Shown piece by piece: positions 47,885 to 55,856 of a stretch of 64,000 bases of DNA. The notes under the pieces were generated by a model that searched no databases, had not been told where the DNA came from, and was given only the letters and a program-made list of their open reading frames with translations. Positions within the stretch are counted from its first letter, which is position 1. Each line of letters begins with the position of its first letter. This stretch comes from Limnobacter parvus (GTDB lineage: Bacteria > Pseudomonadota > Gammaproteobacteria > Burkholderiales > Burkholderiaceae_B): contig NZ_JANKHG010000017.1 of assembly GCF_024623725.1 (NCBI RefSeq), positions 411,265-475,264 on the forward strand. Direction: 5' to 3'. The position numbers and the translations under genes were made by a program.

Positions 47885-49267
47885 TTATTTGCTCAAGGCT
47901 TCGGGTCGCATGGTGTAAATTTTCATCGCATGGCCAATCACTTCTTCACCATCGCGAAACTTGGTGAGCATTCTTCCGTTAACTACTTGGCCTTTGGTGC
48001 CCCACAGGTAGCCATCTGGGCCTATGAAATCACGGGTCAGCATGGCTCCAATTTTAAGTTTCTTGGCTGGAACAATCTGCTCATGCGCCAGCGGTGTGCT
48101 GCCGTATTCCTCCAATGCCTTGGGCAATGCACCGATCACTTCCGGATCATAGCGGCGGCCTGAGGCATTGGTGACAAAACGTGCCGCTTCTTTGGATGAA
48201 AGTTTTTGATCCGCCAACCAGCCTTGTTGCAGTTCGTCGTAATCTTCTGCAACGGCCAATATTCGCGCACCAATTGAGATGTTTGCACCGATGAGTCCAT
48301 CCGGGAATCCTTGCCCGTCATAGCGTTCATGGTGGTGTCGAATAATGGTGCTGACTTCACTCATGTCTGGCAGATTCAGAAAAACGGTTTACGCGCGGAT
48401 GGGGTGTTTAAGCAGGCTTGCCTGGGCTTCCCCGTCCAGGCTGGCAAATGGCGTAAACAGTGTGCGATCTGGCAGACCTATTTTTCCTATGTCGTGCAAC
48501 AAGCTGGCGATGTAAATTTGTTGTACCTCGTTTTCATCCAGCGCCAGCTGCTGTGCCAGAATTCGCGACAGGTCGGCTACCCGGCGGGAGTGTGATGCCA
48601 GGGCAGGAGACCGCAATTCCAAAAAATTGCAGAACACACGGATGGTGCTCAGGTACTGTAGCTTGATGTCTTTGCGCGATTTGTCCAGCAGTGAATTCAC
48701 CTGCTTGATTTCGTCGAGCCTTTCGTTCACCTTGATCTCAAGCTGATGTTGAAAGTTTTCAAGTCCATACACTTTTTCAGCGAGAGCCTGATTCAATTGA
48801 TCGGTTTCAACCCTCAGCTCGTACACCTCGATAAGTTCGCTCACTGCGTGCCGAATTGCGTTTTCATTACAGGGCTTGATCAGAAAACGGTCAACTTGCC
48901 CGAGATTGATGGCGTCGATCGAGCTTTCAGTTTCAGCATGGCCAGTCAATATGATTTTGCCGATGTGGGGTGAAAATTCGGAGATTGCCTGGAGCACGTC
49001 GATGCCGCTTAAATCAGGCATGCGCAAATCGCAAATGACGACGGAGGGCTTTTCCCGACGAGTCATGGAGAGCGCTTCCCGTGCATCGGTGGTAAAAAGA
49101 ATATCGTACGGTTCAAGGCTAAAGGTTTTACGCAGCGCATTGATGACATTGGAGTCGTCATCCACGAACAGTATTTTGTGCTTGGATCGTTTGCTGGTGT
49201 GAATCGAGCCTGTGAATCCATGGATTAGTGGACTTGCCTGGTTTTCAACGGTTTCATCAATACTCAT
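47885..49267 (-). pseudogene. REC-HD-GYP response regulator interrupted by an in-frame stop
   Basis: Two fragments in the same reading frame are separated by one TAA (codon at 48391-48389) and nine codons to the next ATG at 48364. The front fragment (292 residues) has the receiver domain (FVDDD, CDLRMPD, LTGHAE, IKPC), a coiled coil and the HD motif LLHDIGKIG. The back fragment (159 residues) starts at IIRHHHERYDG and carries GQGFPDG (GYP changed to GFP) and the C-terminal RDFIGPDGYLW region. The intact paralogue at 49289 aligns straight across. A CAA to TAA change would explain it. Both fragments otherwise look conserved, so the event is recent or the pieces still work. Confidence 0.75.
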
Positions 49268-49288
49268 CGTTCACATTCCATAAAGTGG

Positions 49289-50716
49289 CTATCGGCCCGC
49301 GTTTCGGCCCGATCGTTTCAGGCGAAATACATACACTTTAAGTGGCTTTCCGGTGAAAGCTTCATGCTCTTTGACCTGATCAATGAAGTGCTTGCTCAGC
49401 AGTTTTTCTTTTGAAAGCCACATGTATCCATCCGGGCCAATAAAGTCGCGTGACAAGGTTTGCCCGACAATTAGTTCAGACCCTGATAACAGGCGTTCGT
49501 CCAAGCGCGGTGCGGCCCTCAGCTTTTCAATCGCCGGTGGCAAGGCGGCCAGTACGTGGGGGTCGTAGCGTGTATCGCCCGACTTTAAAACAAAAGACAT
49601 GGCCTCTTCTTCACTCAGCTTTTTGGGGGCCAGCCAGCCTTGTTGTAGTTCGTCGTAATCTTCCGCCACAGCCAAAATTCGAGAGCCCATGGGGATGACT
49701 TTGCTCAATATTCCGTCTGGATAGCCTTCGCCATCGAAGCGTTCATGGTGGTGCCTGATCAGGGTGGAAATTGATTCCATGTCGGGTTGACCGATGAACA
49801 GCTGTTGGCCTTTTGCGCAATGGCTCATTAATTCGCTTTTCAGTTCTTTGCTTAAACTGCCCACAGGTGAGAAAAGGACTTCATCCGATAAACCGATTTT
49901 CCCCACATCGTGAAGAAGGCCTGCAATGTAGATCTCGTTGATGTCATTTGGCGGGCATTCCAGTTCAATGGCCATTAGTCTGGCCAGTTCTGCAACCCGT
50001 TTGCTGTGCGCCCCAAGCTGGGGTGAGCGCAGTTCAGTTAAGCCAGAGAATACTTTGATGGCGCTGAAATACTGCGCCTTTCGTTCCCGATGCGACATGT
50101 CAAGAAAAAGTTTTGCTTGCTCATACTCCCTGATTCTTTCATTGATGCAATGCTCGAGCGAGGTATTCAACAACTCCAGTTCAGCCGCTTTATTGCTTAG
50201 TTCCCGAGCCGATTTCGACCGCTCCAGACGTACCTTACTGACGCCCACCAGTTCTGCTATGGTGAGTTGCAACACGTCGGCATCCAAGGGTTTGCAAAGA
50301 AAGCGGTTGACATGGCCTAGGTTGATCGCTGATATCACCGATTCTAGGTCACTGAACCCCGTCAGCATGACTCGCGCGGTGTCGGGGGTAACTTGACCGA
50401 TGGCCTCGCATACTTCAATGCCGTTTAATTCAGGCATTCGGATGTCACAGATCGCCACGCCAGGCTTGTGGCGCTTGGCCAGTGAAACGCCTTCGCGGGC
50501 ATCCAGTGAGGTAAGAACAGTCAGGTTTTGTTTGCGCAATTCTTTGCGAAGCGCCTGCAATACCTCTGGGTCGTCATCAATGATCAGCACGATGTCAGGG
50601 CATAGGTCTTTTCTTTCATAAAGACCTTCGGCCCGGTCTACAGCCGGCGTCATGAGAATAGCCACTGTGTCAATTTCCTGCTGCGTTACAACGGCGGTGT
50701 TAATGGTGGAGGCCAT
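49289..50716 (-). CDS. REC-HD-GYP response regulator, putative c-di-GMP phosphodiesterase
   Basis: The product is 475 residues. The receiver domain (about 42-155) has D47-D49 (IDDD), phospho-acceptor D91 (ICDIRMPE), T119 and K142 (CKPL). A coiled coil (about 165-205) links to an HD-GYP domain with HD at 269-270 (LLHDVGKIG), HHHERFDGEGYPDG at 322-335 and AVAEDYDEL. HD-GYP proteins hydrolyse cyclic di-GMP. A C-terminal tail (RDFIGPDGYMWLSK) is shared with the broken paralogue downstream, 21 bases away, which indicates tandem duplication and a common transcript. Confidence 0.88.
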   Translation of the reverse strand: MASTINTAVVTQQEIDTVAILMTPAVDRAEGLYERKDLCPDIVLIIDDDPEVLQALRKELRKQNLTVLTSLDAREGVSLAKRHKPGVAICDIRMPELNGIEVCEAIGQVTPDTARVMLTGFSDLESVISAINLGHVNRFLCKPLDADVLQLTIAELVGVSKVRLERSKSARELSNKAAELELLNTSLEHCINERIREYEQAKLFLDMSHRERKAQYFSAIKVFSGLTELRSPQLGAHSKRVAELARLMAIELECPPNDINEIYIAGLLHDVGKIGLSDEVLFSPVGSLSKELKSELMSHCAKGQQLFIGQPDMESISTLIRHHHERFDGEGYPDGILSKVIPMGSRILAVAEDYDELQQGWLAPKKLSEEEAMSFVLKSGDTRYDPHVLAALPPAIEKLRAAPRLDERLLSGSELIVGQTLSRDFIGPDGYMWLSKEKLLSKHFIDQVKEHEAFTGKPLKVYVFRLKRSGRNAGR

Positions 50717-50979
50717 GGGATACCCTTTGGCTGGGGTCGTGGGGTAAGAAATCAGACTAACAAGTTATTGGCATTTTTAACTACTGAATAGACTGTCAAA
50801 AATGGTTAATTTCTGATCATGATTTTGAAAATTCTGGAACTCCAGGTTTCGATTACCTTGTAGGACTTTGCCCACATCACATTCGGCCTTCGCTGACCTA
50901 CTTTTTTTCTGTCGCCAATTAAAGTGAAGTTGTGATGTTTCTTAGTCACCTTTGTCAATTTACGATCAGGAGAAAAATC

Positions 50980-51180
50980 ATGAACAAAGACATTTTCGAA
51001 GGAAATTGGAAGCAGCTGAAAGGCAAAATTCAACAGCAGTGGGGCAAATTAACCGACGATGATCTTGATTTGATTGACGGCAAGCGCACTGAACTGGCTG
51101 GCAAACTGCAGGAACGTTATGGCTACGGCAAAGACGAAGCTGAAAAGCATTTGCAGAGCTGGGAAAAGCAGAACCATTAA
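50980..51180 (+). CDS. CsbD-like stress protein
   Basis: The product is 66 residues, hydrophilic and highly charged: MNKDIFEGNWKQLKGKIQQQ, then WGKLTDDDLDLIDGKR and a GYGKDEAEKHL end. This is the CsbD/YjbJ family, abundant in general-stress and stationary-phase cells; its molecular role is unknown. The ATG at 50980 has AGGAG 7 bases upstream; the earlier in-frame ATG at 50932 is rejected. The 263-base stretch before it (50717-50979) holds no gene and presumably its promoter. A DUF1328 gene follows. Confidence 0.92.
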   Translation: MNKDIFEGNWKQLKGKIQQQWGKLTDDDLDLIDGKRTELAGKLQERYGYGKDEAEKHLQSWEKQNH

Positions 51181-51214
51181 GCAGTCAACCAATTAACGAT
51201 CCAAGGAGTTGAAT

Positions 51215-51382
51215 ATGTTGCACTACGCCGTTGTTTTCTTTGTGATCGCGCTGATTGCCGCCTTATTCGGCTTTGGTGGCATTGCAGCCGGTGCGGTGGA
51301 AATTGCAAAAGTGCTGTTTTTCATTTTCATCATTCTTGCTGCGATCACCTTTATTTATAACTTGATAAAATCCAAACCGTAA
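51215..51382 (+). CDS. DUF1328 small membrane protein
   Basis: The product is 55 residues with two hydrophobic segments ([20 protein letters not shown] and [18 protein letters not shown]) around the conserved GAVEIAK. This matches DUF1328 (YtjA family), small inner-membrane proteins of unknown function often paired with CsbD or BON stress genes. AAGGAG lies 8 bases before the ATG. It sits 34 bases after the CsbD gene and is followed by a terminator, so the two form a small unit. Confidence 0.92.
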   Translation: MLHYAVVFFVIALIAALFGFGGIAAGAVEIAKVLFFIFIILAAITFIYNLIKSKP

Positions 51383-51410
51383 ATTACTGGTCAGGATTCT
51401 ATCGTCGCAG

Positions 51411-51445
51411 TGGGGGCCCCTTTAGGGGGGTCCCCATTGTTTTTT
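51411..51445 (+). terminator. Rho-independent terminator after the DUF1328 gene
   Basis: TGGGGGCCCC, loop TTTA, GGGGGGTCCCCA form a G-C-rich stem, followed by TTGTTTTTT. It lies just before the histidine kinase TTG start at 51458. Confidence 0.85.
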
Positions 51446-51457
51446 GCTTAGGCCAAT

Positions 51458-52840
51458 TTGAGTAACTCTGCACAATATTCAATTCAGTTTGCACGCAGCC
51501 GTTTGCGGAAAAGTCGGCCATATTGGCTGTTCGCGTTCGGTTGTGGAATGGTGTTGGCTTTGCTGGTTATCACCTACACCCATTCCAGGATGAATTCTGA
51601 TGTGGTGGCCATGTCTGAAGTCAACCAGAAGCGAATTGATCGACTGGATCAATTGTGGGTTTCTTTGGTCGATGCCGAGGCCAGTGCATTGTCGTTTTTG
51701 TTGATGCGCAACGACATGTATCTGGAGCCCTACCGCAGCGCTGCTGCAAAACTAGAGCCCTTGATGGCGTCAATGAATTTTGATATTCCGCCTGAGTCGG
51801 AAGATCATGCAGATTTGCAGATTCTAAAGCGCTTGGTGGATGCCAAGTTTCAATACCTTGGCGAAATGCTGAGTCAGGGCAGGGTGCCTGTTGCTTTGTC
51901 GGAAGACCACGGTGAGCTTGGTAAGCAGTTGATGGATGAAATACGCGTTCGCTTGGCCGTGTTGAAGACCCGCCGTGAGAAAGCACACAAAGACCTGGAA
52001 AACATGTACCTGGAGCGTGCAGAAAATATTCAGTACGTTGGGTACGCTTTGGGCCTTGCCTCGCTTTTATTGATTGTCAGTTTGTTCATGGTGCAACAAA
52101 GACAAGTGGCGTTGCGCGCGCGGATTCATGATTTGCTCAAAACGGAAAATTCTCGCCTCGAGGCCAAGGTGTCTTTGCGCACACTCGAGTTGAGCAATTT
52201 GGCGAGTCATTTGACCAACGCACGCGAAGAAGAACGCCATCACATCGCCAGGGAATTGCACGATGAAATGGGGTCAGCTCTGACCGCTGCAAAGATGGAT
52301 GCAAGCTGGTTGCGCCGTTCACTCGGTTCGCAGGTGAGTGATGATATTCAGGAACGCATCCTGCGCTTGATTGAAAGCATAAGCACCACAATCACACTGA
52401 CTCGTCGTCTTGTGGATGATCTGCAGCCCCCCTTATTAAAAGGCTTGGGTTTGGTCGAAGCACTTCGCGCTTTGGGCGAACAATTTCAGATGGACATACC
52501 CGTCGAAATGGAACTTCCGGAACAGGCACTTCCCCTGCCGCAGTCACAGTCACTTGCACTGTTCCGGATCGCTCAGGAATCGCTGACGAATGTTCGAAAG
52601 TATGCCGGTGCGACACAGGTGAAAATGAGTTTGTTTAGAGAAGCTGAGCAAGTGATCTTGAGTATTCAAGACAACGGCATTGGGTTCGATACTCAACACG
52701 TCGAAATGCACGGACATGGAATAGCTGGCATCAAACATCGCACACAAATGTTCAGTGGGAATTTGACCCTTACTTCGGCGCCAGGCAAGGGCACGCTGTT
52801 GGAGGTACACATGCCCTTTACGTCAGAGCTGGATGCTTAG
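51458..52840 (+). CDS. NarX-type sensor histidine kinase
   Basis: The product is 460 residues. Membrane spans at about 22-40 and 194-212 enclose a periplasmic helical sensor of about 150 residues (CHASE3-like, with LFLLMRNDMYLEPYR-type helices). A coiled coil leads to a HisKA_3 dimerisation domain with the phospho-acceptor H268 (ARELHDEMGSALTAAKMD). The HATPase domain has AQESLTNVRKYAGA, IQDNGIGFD and GHGIAGIKHR. The start is TTG with a weak ribosome binding site, so the exact N-terminus is uncertain. It converges on the LuxR-type regulator at 52837, its likely partner. Confidence 0.88.
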   Translation: MSNSAQYSIQFARSRLRKSRPYWLFAFGCGMVLALLVITYTHSRMNSDVVAMSEVNQKRIDRLDQLWVSLVDAEASALSFLLMRNDMYLEPYRSAAAKLEPLMASMNFDIPPESEDHADLQILKRLVDAKFQYLGEMLSQGRVPVALSEDHGELGKQLMDEIRVRLAVLKTRREKAHKDLENMYLERAENIQYVGYALGLASLLLIVSLFMVQQRQVALRARIHDLLKTENSRLEAKVSLRTLELSNLASHLTNAREEERHHIARELHDEMGSALTAAKMDASWLRRSLGSQVSDDIQERILRLIESISTTITLTRRLVDDLQPPLLKGLGLVEALRALGEQFQMDIPVEMELPEQALPLPQSQSLALFRIAQESLTNVRKYAGATQVKMSLFREAEQVILSIQDNGIGFDTQHVEMHGHGIAGIKHRTQMFSGNLTLTSAPGKGTLLEVHMPFTSELDA

Positions 52841-53472
52841 CTGAGCAACAGCCCGTGCTGATGGGCGTAAGTGGCCAATTCTGCATTGCTGGACACCACC
52901 AGTTTATCGAGCAGCCGAGATCTGTACGTGCTGACAGTTTTCACACTCAAGTGCAAGGCTTCGGCAATGACGGACACGGTTTCACCTTTGACCAGTCTCA
53001 TAAACACCTGCATTTCCCGTTCAGACAAGCTTTCATGCGGAGGTTTGTCACTTTCGCCGGTCATTTCACGTGCCAACAATTCAGCCGTATTGGATGAAAT
53101 GTAGCGCCTGCCTTGTGCCACGGTGTGGATGGCATTGATCAAGTCGCCACGGTCACAGTCTTTGCAAAGATAGCCACTTGCGCCGCTACGAATCATGGAC
53201 AGGGCATAACGCTCTTCAGAAAAGCTGCTGATTATCAATACCTGCGTGTCATCGTGTCTTTGTTTCACCGCGCGCAGCAGATCGATTCCGTTTTGATCTG
53301 GCAAGGACAGGTCAAGCATCAGTACATCGCAGGGATGCTGGCGCAGCAGTTGTTGTGCTTCCTCAGCGGTGCCCGCTTCGAATTCAATCGACATGCCCAG
53401 TTCTTCATTGAGCATTTCCCGAAAGCCGGCTCGCACTATGGCATGGTCGTCTACAATAGCCAATCGAATCAT
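52837..53472 (-). CDS. NarL/LuxR-family response regulator
   Basis: The product is 211 residues. The receiver has D8-D9 (IVDDH), phospho-acceptor D54 (LMLDLSLPD), S82 or S83 and K104 (YLCKDC). The C-terminal LuxR helix-turn-helix is at about 145-205 (LSEREMQVFMRLVKGETVSVIAEALHLSVKTVSTYRSRL). It is the likely partner of the NarX-type kinase, whose stop codon it overlaps by four bases tail to tail; this convergent layout is less usual than co-directional pairs. The intergenic stretch 53473-53659 ahead of the BON gene shows no clear promoter. Confidence 0.92.
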   Translation of the reverse strand: MIRLAIVDDHAIVRAGFREMLNEELGMSIEFEAGTAEEAQQLLRQHPCDVLMLDLSLPDQNGIDLLRAVKQRHDDTQVLIISSFSEERYALSMIRSGASGYLCKDCDRGDLINAIHTVAQGRRYISSNTAELLAREMTGESDKPPHESLSEREMQVFMRLVKGETVSVIAEALHLSVKTVSTYRSRLLDKLVVSSNAELATYAHQHGLLLS

Positions 53473-53659
53473 GGGTGGTTCCTTTTGCTGTTGTGAGGTG
53501 TAGGGGAAGGCCAGACTATTCCTACAAATAAATCATCTTTGTCGGACAGATCAATAAATTGCCACTCCGTACTATTGAACGCATGAAACTTGATCAGTAC
53601 ATACCTAGATCCAGATTTCTTGTAAGTAGTCAGTTCAATAACTTTTTAGGAGTAGAACC

Positions 53660-53992
53660 ATGAATAAACTAATCGCTAAAACATTGATTGCTTCCAGCCT
53701 TGCAGTGTCTGCATTGACCCCTGTGTATGCCACAGAGAAAAACAGAGAACCCATGAAGGCAGTTGGCCAGTATGTGGACGACAGCACAATTACTGCGAAG
53801 GTGAAAGCCAAGCACGCTGAAGACAAAATGGTTAGCGCCATGCGTGTTGAAGTTGAAACCAAGCAGGGCGTGGTTGTGTTGTCTGGCGAAGCCAAAACAG
53901 AAGGTGAAATTCAACGCGCTGAAGTTTTGGCCAAACAGGTCGAAGGCGTGAAGTCAGTTTCAAATATGATTGAGCTGAAGCCAAAATCTTAA
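53660..53992 (+). CDS. BON-domain periplasmic protein (OsmY-like)
   Basis: The product is 110 residues. The signal peptide is cleaved after about residue 24 (VSALTPVYA). A single BON domain follows (DDSTITAKVKAKHAEDKMVSAMRVEVETKQGVVVLSGEAK, then VKSVSNMIEL). BON proteins such as OsmY bind membranes and respond to osmotic stress. AGGAG lies 7 bases upstream of the ATG. It clusters with the CsbD and DUF1328 genes and the two-component pair, which fits an envelope-stress role. Confidence 0.9.
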   Translation: MNKLIAKTLIASSLAVSALTPVYATEKNREPMKAVGQYVDDSTITAKVKAKHAEDKMVSAMRVEVETKQGVVVLSGEAKTEGEIQRAEVLAKQVEGVKSVSNMIELKPKS

Positions 53993-54015
53993 ATAGTTTG
54001 TAAACACTCGCAATG

Positions 54016-54051
54016 CAACTTCCCGTTGGTTTGCCAACTGACGGGAAGTTG
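54016..54051 (+). other. Long hairpin between the BON gene and a receiver gene
   Basis: CAACTTCCCGT (54016-54026) and ACGGGAAGTTG (54041-54051) form an 11-pair stem, extended by TGG/CCA around loop TTTG. It lies inside the upstream part of the next frame and would hide an ATG at 54013. No T-run follows. It could be a weak terminator for the BON gene or control entry to the next gene. Confidence 0.6.
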
Positions 54052-54054
54052 AAG

Positions 54055-54486
54055 GTGACAATCTTGAACGAGAAAAGAACAACCCAGCCAGTATTGAAAG
54101 TACTTGTGGTGGAAGATTCTATGGATTTGCAGGTTTTGCTGCGCGCGATGCTGAATGAAATTCCAAGTGTGGAAGTGGTTGCCAGTGTGGACAATCAGGC
54201 GGCTGCGGTACAAGCCCTTAAGGCATGTTGTGCAGATTTGGCCATCGTGGACCTTGAGCTTGCGACAGGGACCGGTTTGGGTTTTCTGAAAGAATTGTCT
54301 GAACAGCTGGACACAGATCAGCATGTCAAAGTGGTTATTTTTTCCAATTACTCGAACTTGATTATTCGCCACCGGTGCTTGAACCTGGGAGCGAAAGCCT
54401 TTTTCGACAAGTCATTCCAGATTGATGAGTTGCTTGAGTTTGTTCAAGCGGAAGCGTCTGGCAAAGCCAAAAGCCTCACGCTCTAA
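54055..54486 (+). CDS. Stand-alone receiver-domain response regulator
   Basis: The product is about 143 residues from GTG 54055 (GGGAAG about 6 bases upstream); TTG 54064 is an alternative and ATG 54013 lies inside a hairpin. The receiver motif set is VVEDSMD (acidic pocket), AIVDLELATGTG (phospho-acceptor Asp), IFSN (Ser in place of Thr) and FFDKSF (Lys). There is no output domain, so it likely acts by protein-protein contact or in a phosphorelay. It follows the BON gene and converges on hmp. Confidence 0.82.
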   Translation: MTILNEKRTTQPVLKVLVVEDSMDLQVLLRAMLNEIPSVEVVASVDNQAAAVQALKACCADLAIVDLELATGTGLGFLKELSEQLDTDQHVKVVIFSNYSNLIIRHRCLNLGAKAFFDKSFQIDELLEFVQAEASGKAKSLTL

Positions 54487-54501
54487 AAGTCTTGGCTGAT
54501 T

Positions 54502-55644
54502 TTAAATGGCCTGTGCAGGGCCAAAAAATTCAAAGTGCTGGCGTTCTGCGGGCACCCCCAATTTCCCCACTATATTTTTCACCGTACTCATAAACCCGAT
54601 TGGGCCCAGAAAATAGACCTGTGCATCGTTGGATAAATGGTTTTCGATGTGATGTTGCTTGATTTGCCCTTCCACATTTTCATAAATGTAGACAGTTTCC
54701 AGGTTGGAGTATTCAGCGCTTAACTGTTCCGTCAAGGCTGCGAAGGAATGTTGTGCCTTGTTTTTACAGGCATGAATGAACCGGATGTCGCGTTTGCCCG
54801 CTGCCGCTTTCAACATGGAAATGGCGGGAGTAAGCCCCACCCCGGCCGTAATCAACACGACCGGGTCGATGCTGTTGTCGAGCACAAATTCACCGCAAGG
54901 CGGGCCGAGCTTAAGGGTGTCTCCCACATTCACATTCTTGTGCAGGAAGGTAGACACCACGCCACCATCCTCGCGTTTTACAGAAATGCGGTAATGTTGC
55001 CCATTTGGTGAATCGGACAGCGAATAATTTCGCGTGACTTTGTTTCCATCAATTTCAAGGTGCACTGTGATGTACTGTCCGGGCTTGAACAGCATGAATT
55101 CTTTTTCGTCGACCGGCTGCAAATAAAAGGATGTGACCAGTTCGCTTTCTTGCTCTTTGGCGGTAATTTTGAAGGCGCGTTGGCCCTCCCACCCTCCGGT
55201 GGACATGGCTTGCTTGGCATACAGAGTGGCTTCAGCGTTAATCAACATGTCAGCCAATTGCTCATAGGCGGCTGCCCAGGCGTCGATAATTTCTGGCGTG
55301 GCCGCAGCGCCGAGCACCTCTTTCATTGCTTGCAGCAAACATTCACCCACGATGGGGTAGTGCTGGGGCTTGACCCCCAAAGCGACATGTTTGTTCACAA
55401 TCAAAGTAACCGCATTCATTAACACGGCGGGGTTGTCGATGTGCTTTGCATAAGCCAACACGGCATTGGCCAAAGCACGGGGCTGCGTGCCTTTCTGTTG
55501 GTGAGTGGGGTTGAAGAATGTGGCGGTAACCGGGTATTTGCTGAACATCAGTTTGTAGAAATGGGTGGTTAGTGTTTCACCGCCTAGCTCAAGTGCAGGA
55601 ATGGTTGCCTTGATCCATTGCTTTTGCTCGGTGCTGACAGCCAT
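54502..55644 (-). CDS. hmp: Flavohemoprotein (nitric oxide dioxygenase)
   Basis: The product is 380 residues. The globin domain (1-140) has proximal heme His at H86 (NKHVALGV), B10 Tyr at Y30 (THFYKLMF) and an E-helix Gln. The FAD domain has RNYSLSDSP and the NAD domain has GVGLTPAISML, with the C-terminal FFGPAQ. Hmp oxidises NO to nitrate with O2 and NADPH. It is divergent from norR, with a 212-base intergenic control region containing a sigma-54-like promoter. The ATG at 55644 gives the standard start. Confidence 0.96.
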   Translation of the reverse strand: MAVSTEQKQWIKATIPALELGGETLTTHFYKLMFSKYPVTATFFNPTHQQKGTQPRALANAVLAYAKHIDNPAVLMNAVTLIVNKHVALGVKPQHYPIVGECLLQAMKEVLGAAATPEIIDAWAAAYEQLADMLINAEATLYAKQAMSTGGWEGQRAFKITAKEQESELVTSFYLQPVDEKEFMLFKPGQYITVHLEIDGNKVTRNYSLSDSPNGQHYRISVKREDGGVVSTFLHKNVNVGDTLKLGPPCGEFVLDNSIDPVVLITAGVGLTPAISMLKAAAGKRDIRFIHACKNKAQHSFAALTEQLSAEYSNLETVYIYENVEGQIKQHHIENHLSNDAQVYFLGPIGFMSTVKNIVGKLGVPAERQHFEFFGPAQAI

Positions 55645-55703
55645 GATTTTTTCCTTATTTCTTCGGGTTTTGATATTTGTCGAAAAGTTTAATGATTGTT
55701 GTT

Positions 55704-55719
55704 ATCAAGTTTCATGCCA
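55704..55719 (-). promoter_or_regulatory. Candidate sigma-54 promoter for hmp
   Basis: On the minus strand the site reads TGGCATGAAACTTGAT, against the sigma-54 consensus TGGCACG-N4-TTGCA. The -24 GG is intact and spacing fits, but the -12 GC is GA. A start near 55693 would leave a leader of about 50 bases before hmp. The adjacent NorR gene encodes a sigma-54 activator, which supports the call; the weak -12 lowers confidence. Confidence 0.5.
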
Positions 55720-55730
55720 TGCACCTATCC

Positions 55731-55752
55731 GTTTATATTTGTCAATATAAAC
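55731..55752. promoter_or_regulatory. Palindrome in the hmp-norR intergenic region
   Basis: GTTTATA, eight bases, TATAAAC form a perfect 7-base inverted repeat 12 bases upstream of the hmp -24 element. It could be an enhancer site, though NorR sites are defined by GT-N7-AC, and here the GT-to-AC spacing is off by one. Confidence 0.45.
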
Positions 55753-55819
55753 AATGGCTTGCGTTTAAATAAAAAGTATTGAGCAAATTAATTATTGTGT
55801 TTTGGACAATTAAAGAATA

Positions 55820-55834
55820 TTGTCTTTTTTACAA
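55820..55834. promoter_or_regulatory. Candidate NorR site (GT-N7-AC) near norR
   Basis: TTGT-CTTTTTT-ACAA matches the GT-N7-AC core of NorR enhancer sites and lies 22 bases before the norR ATG. Nearby are GACAAT/ATTGTC (55805-55810 and 55819-55824) and ACAATAAATTGT (55831-55842), suggesting a cluster. Confidence 0.5.
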
Positions 55835-55856
55835 TAAATTGTGGAAATGACAAGCT

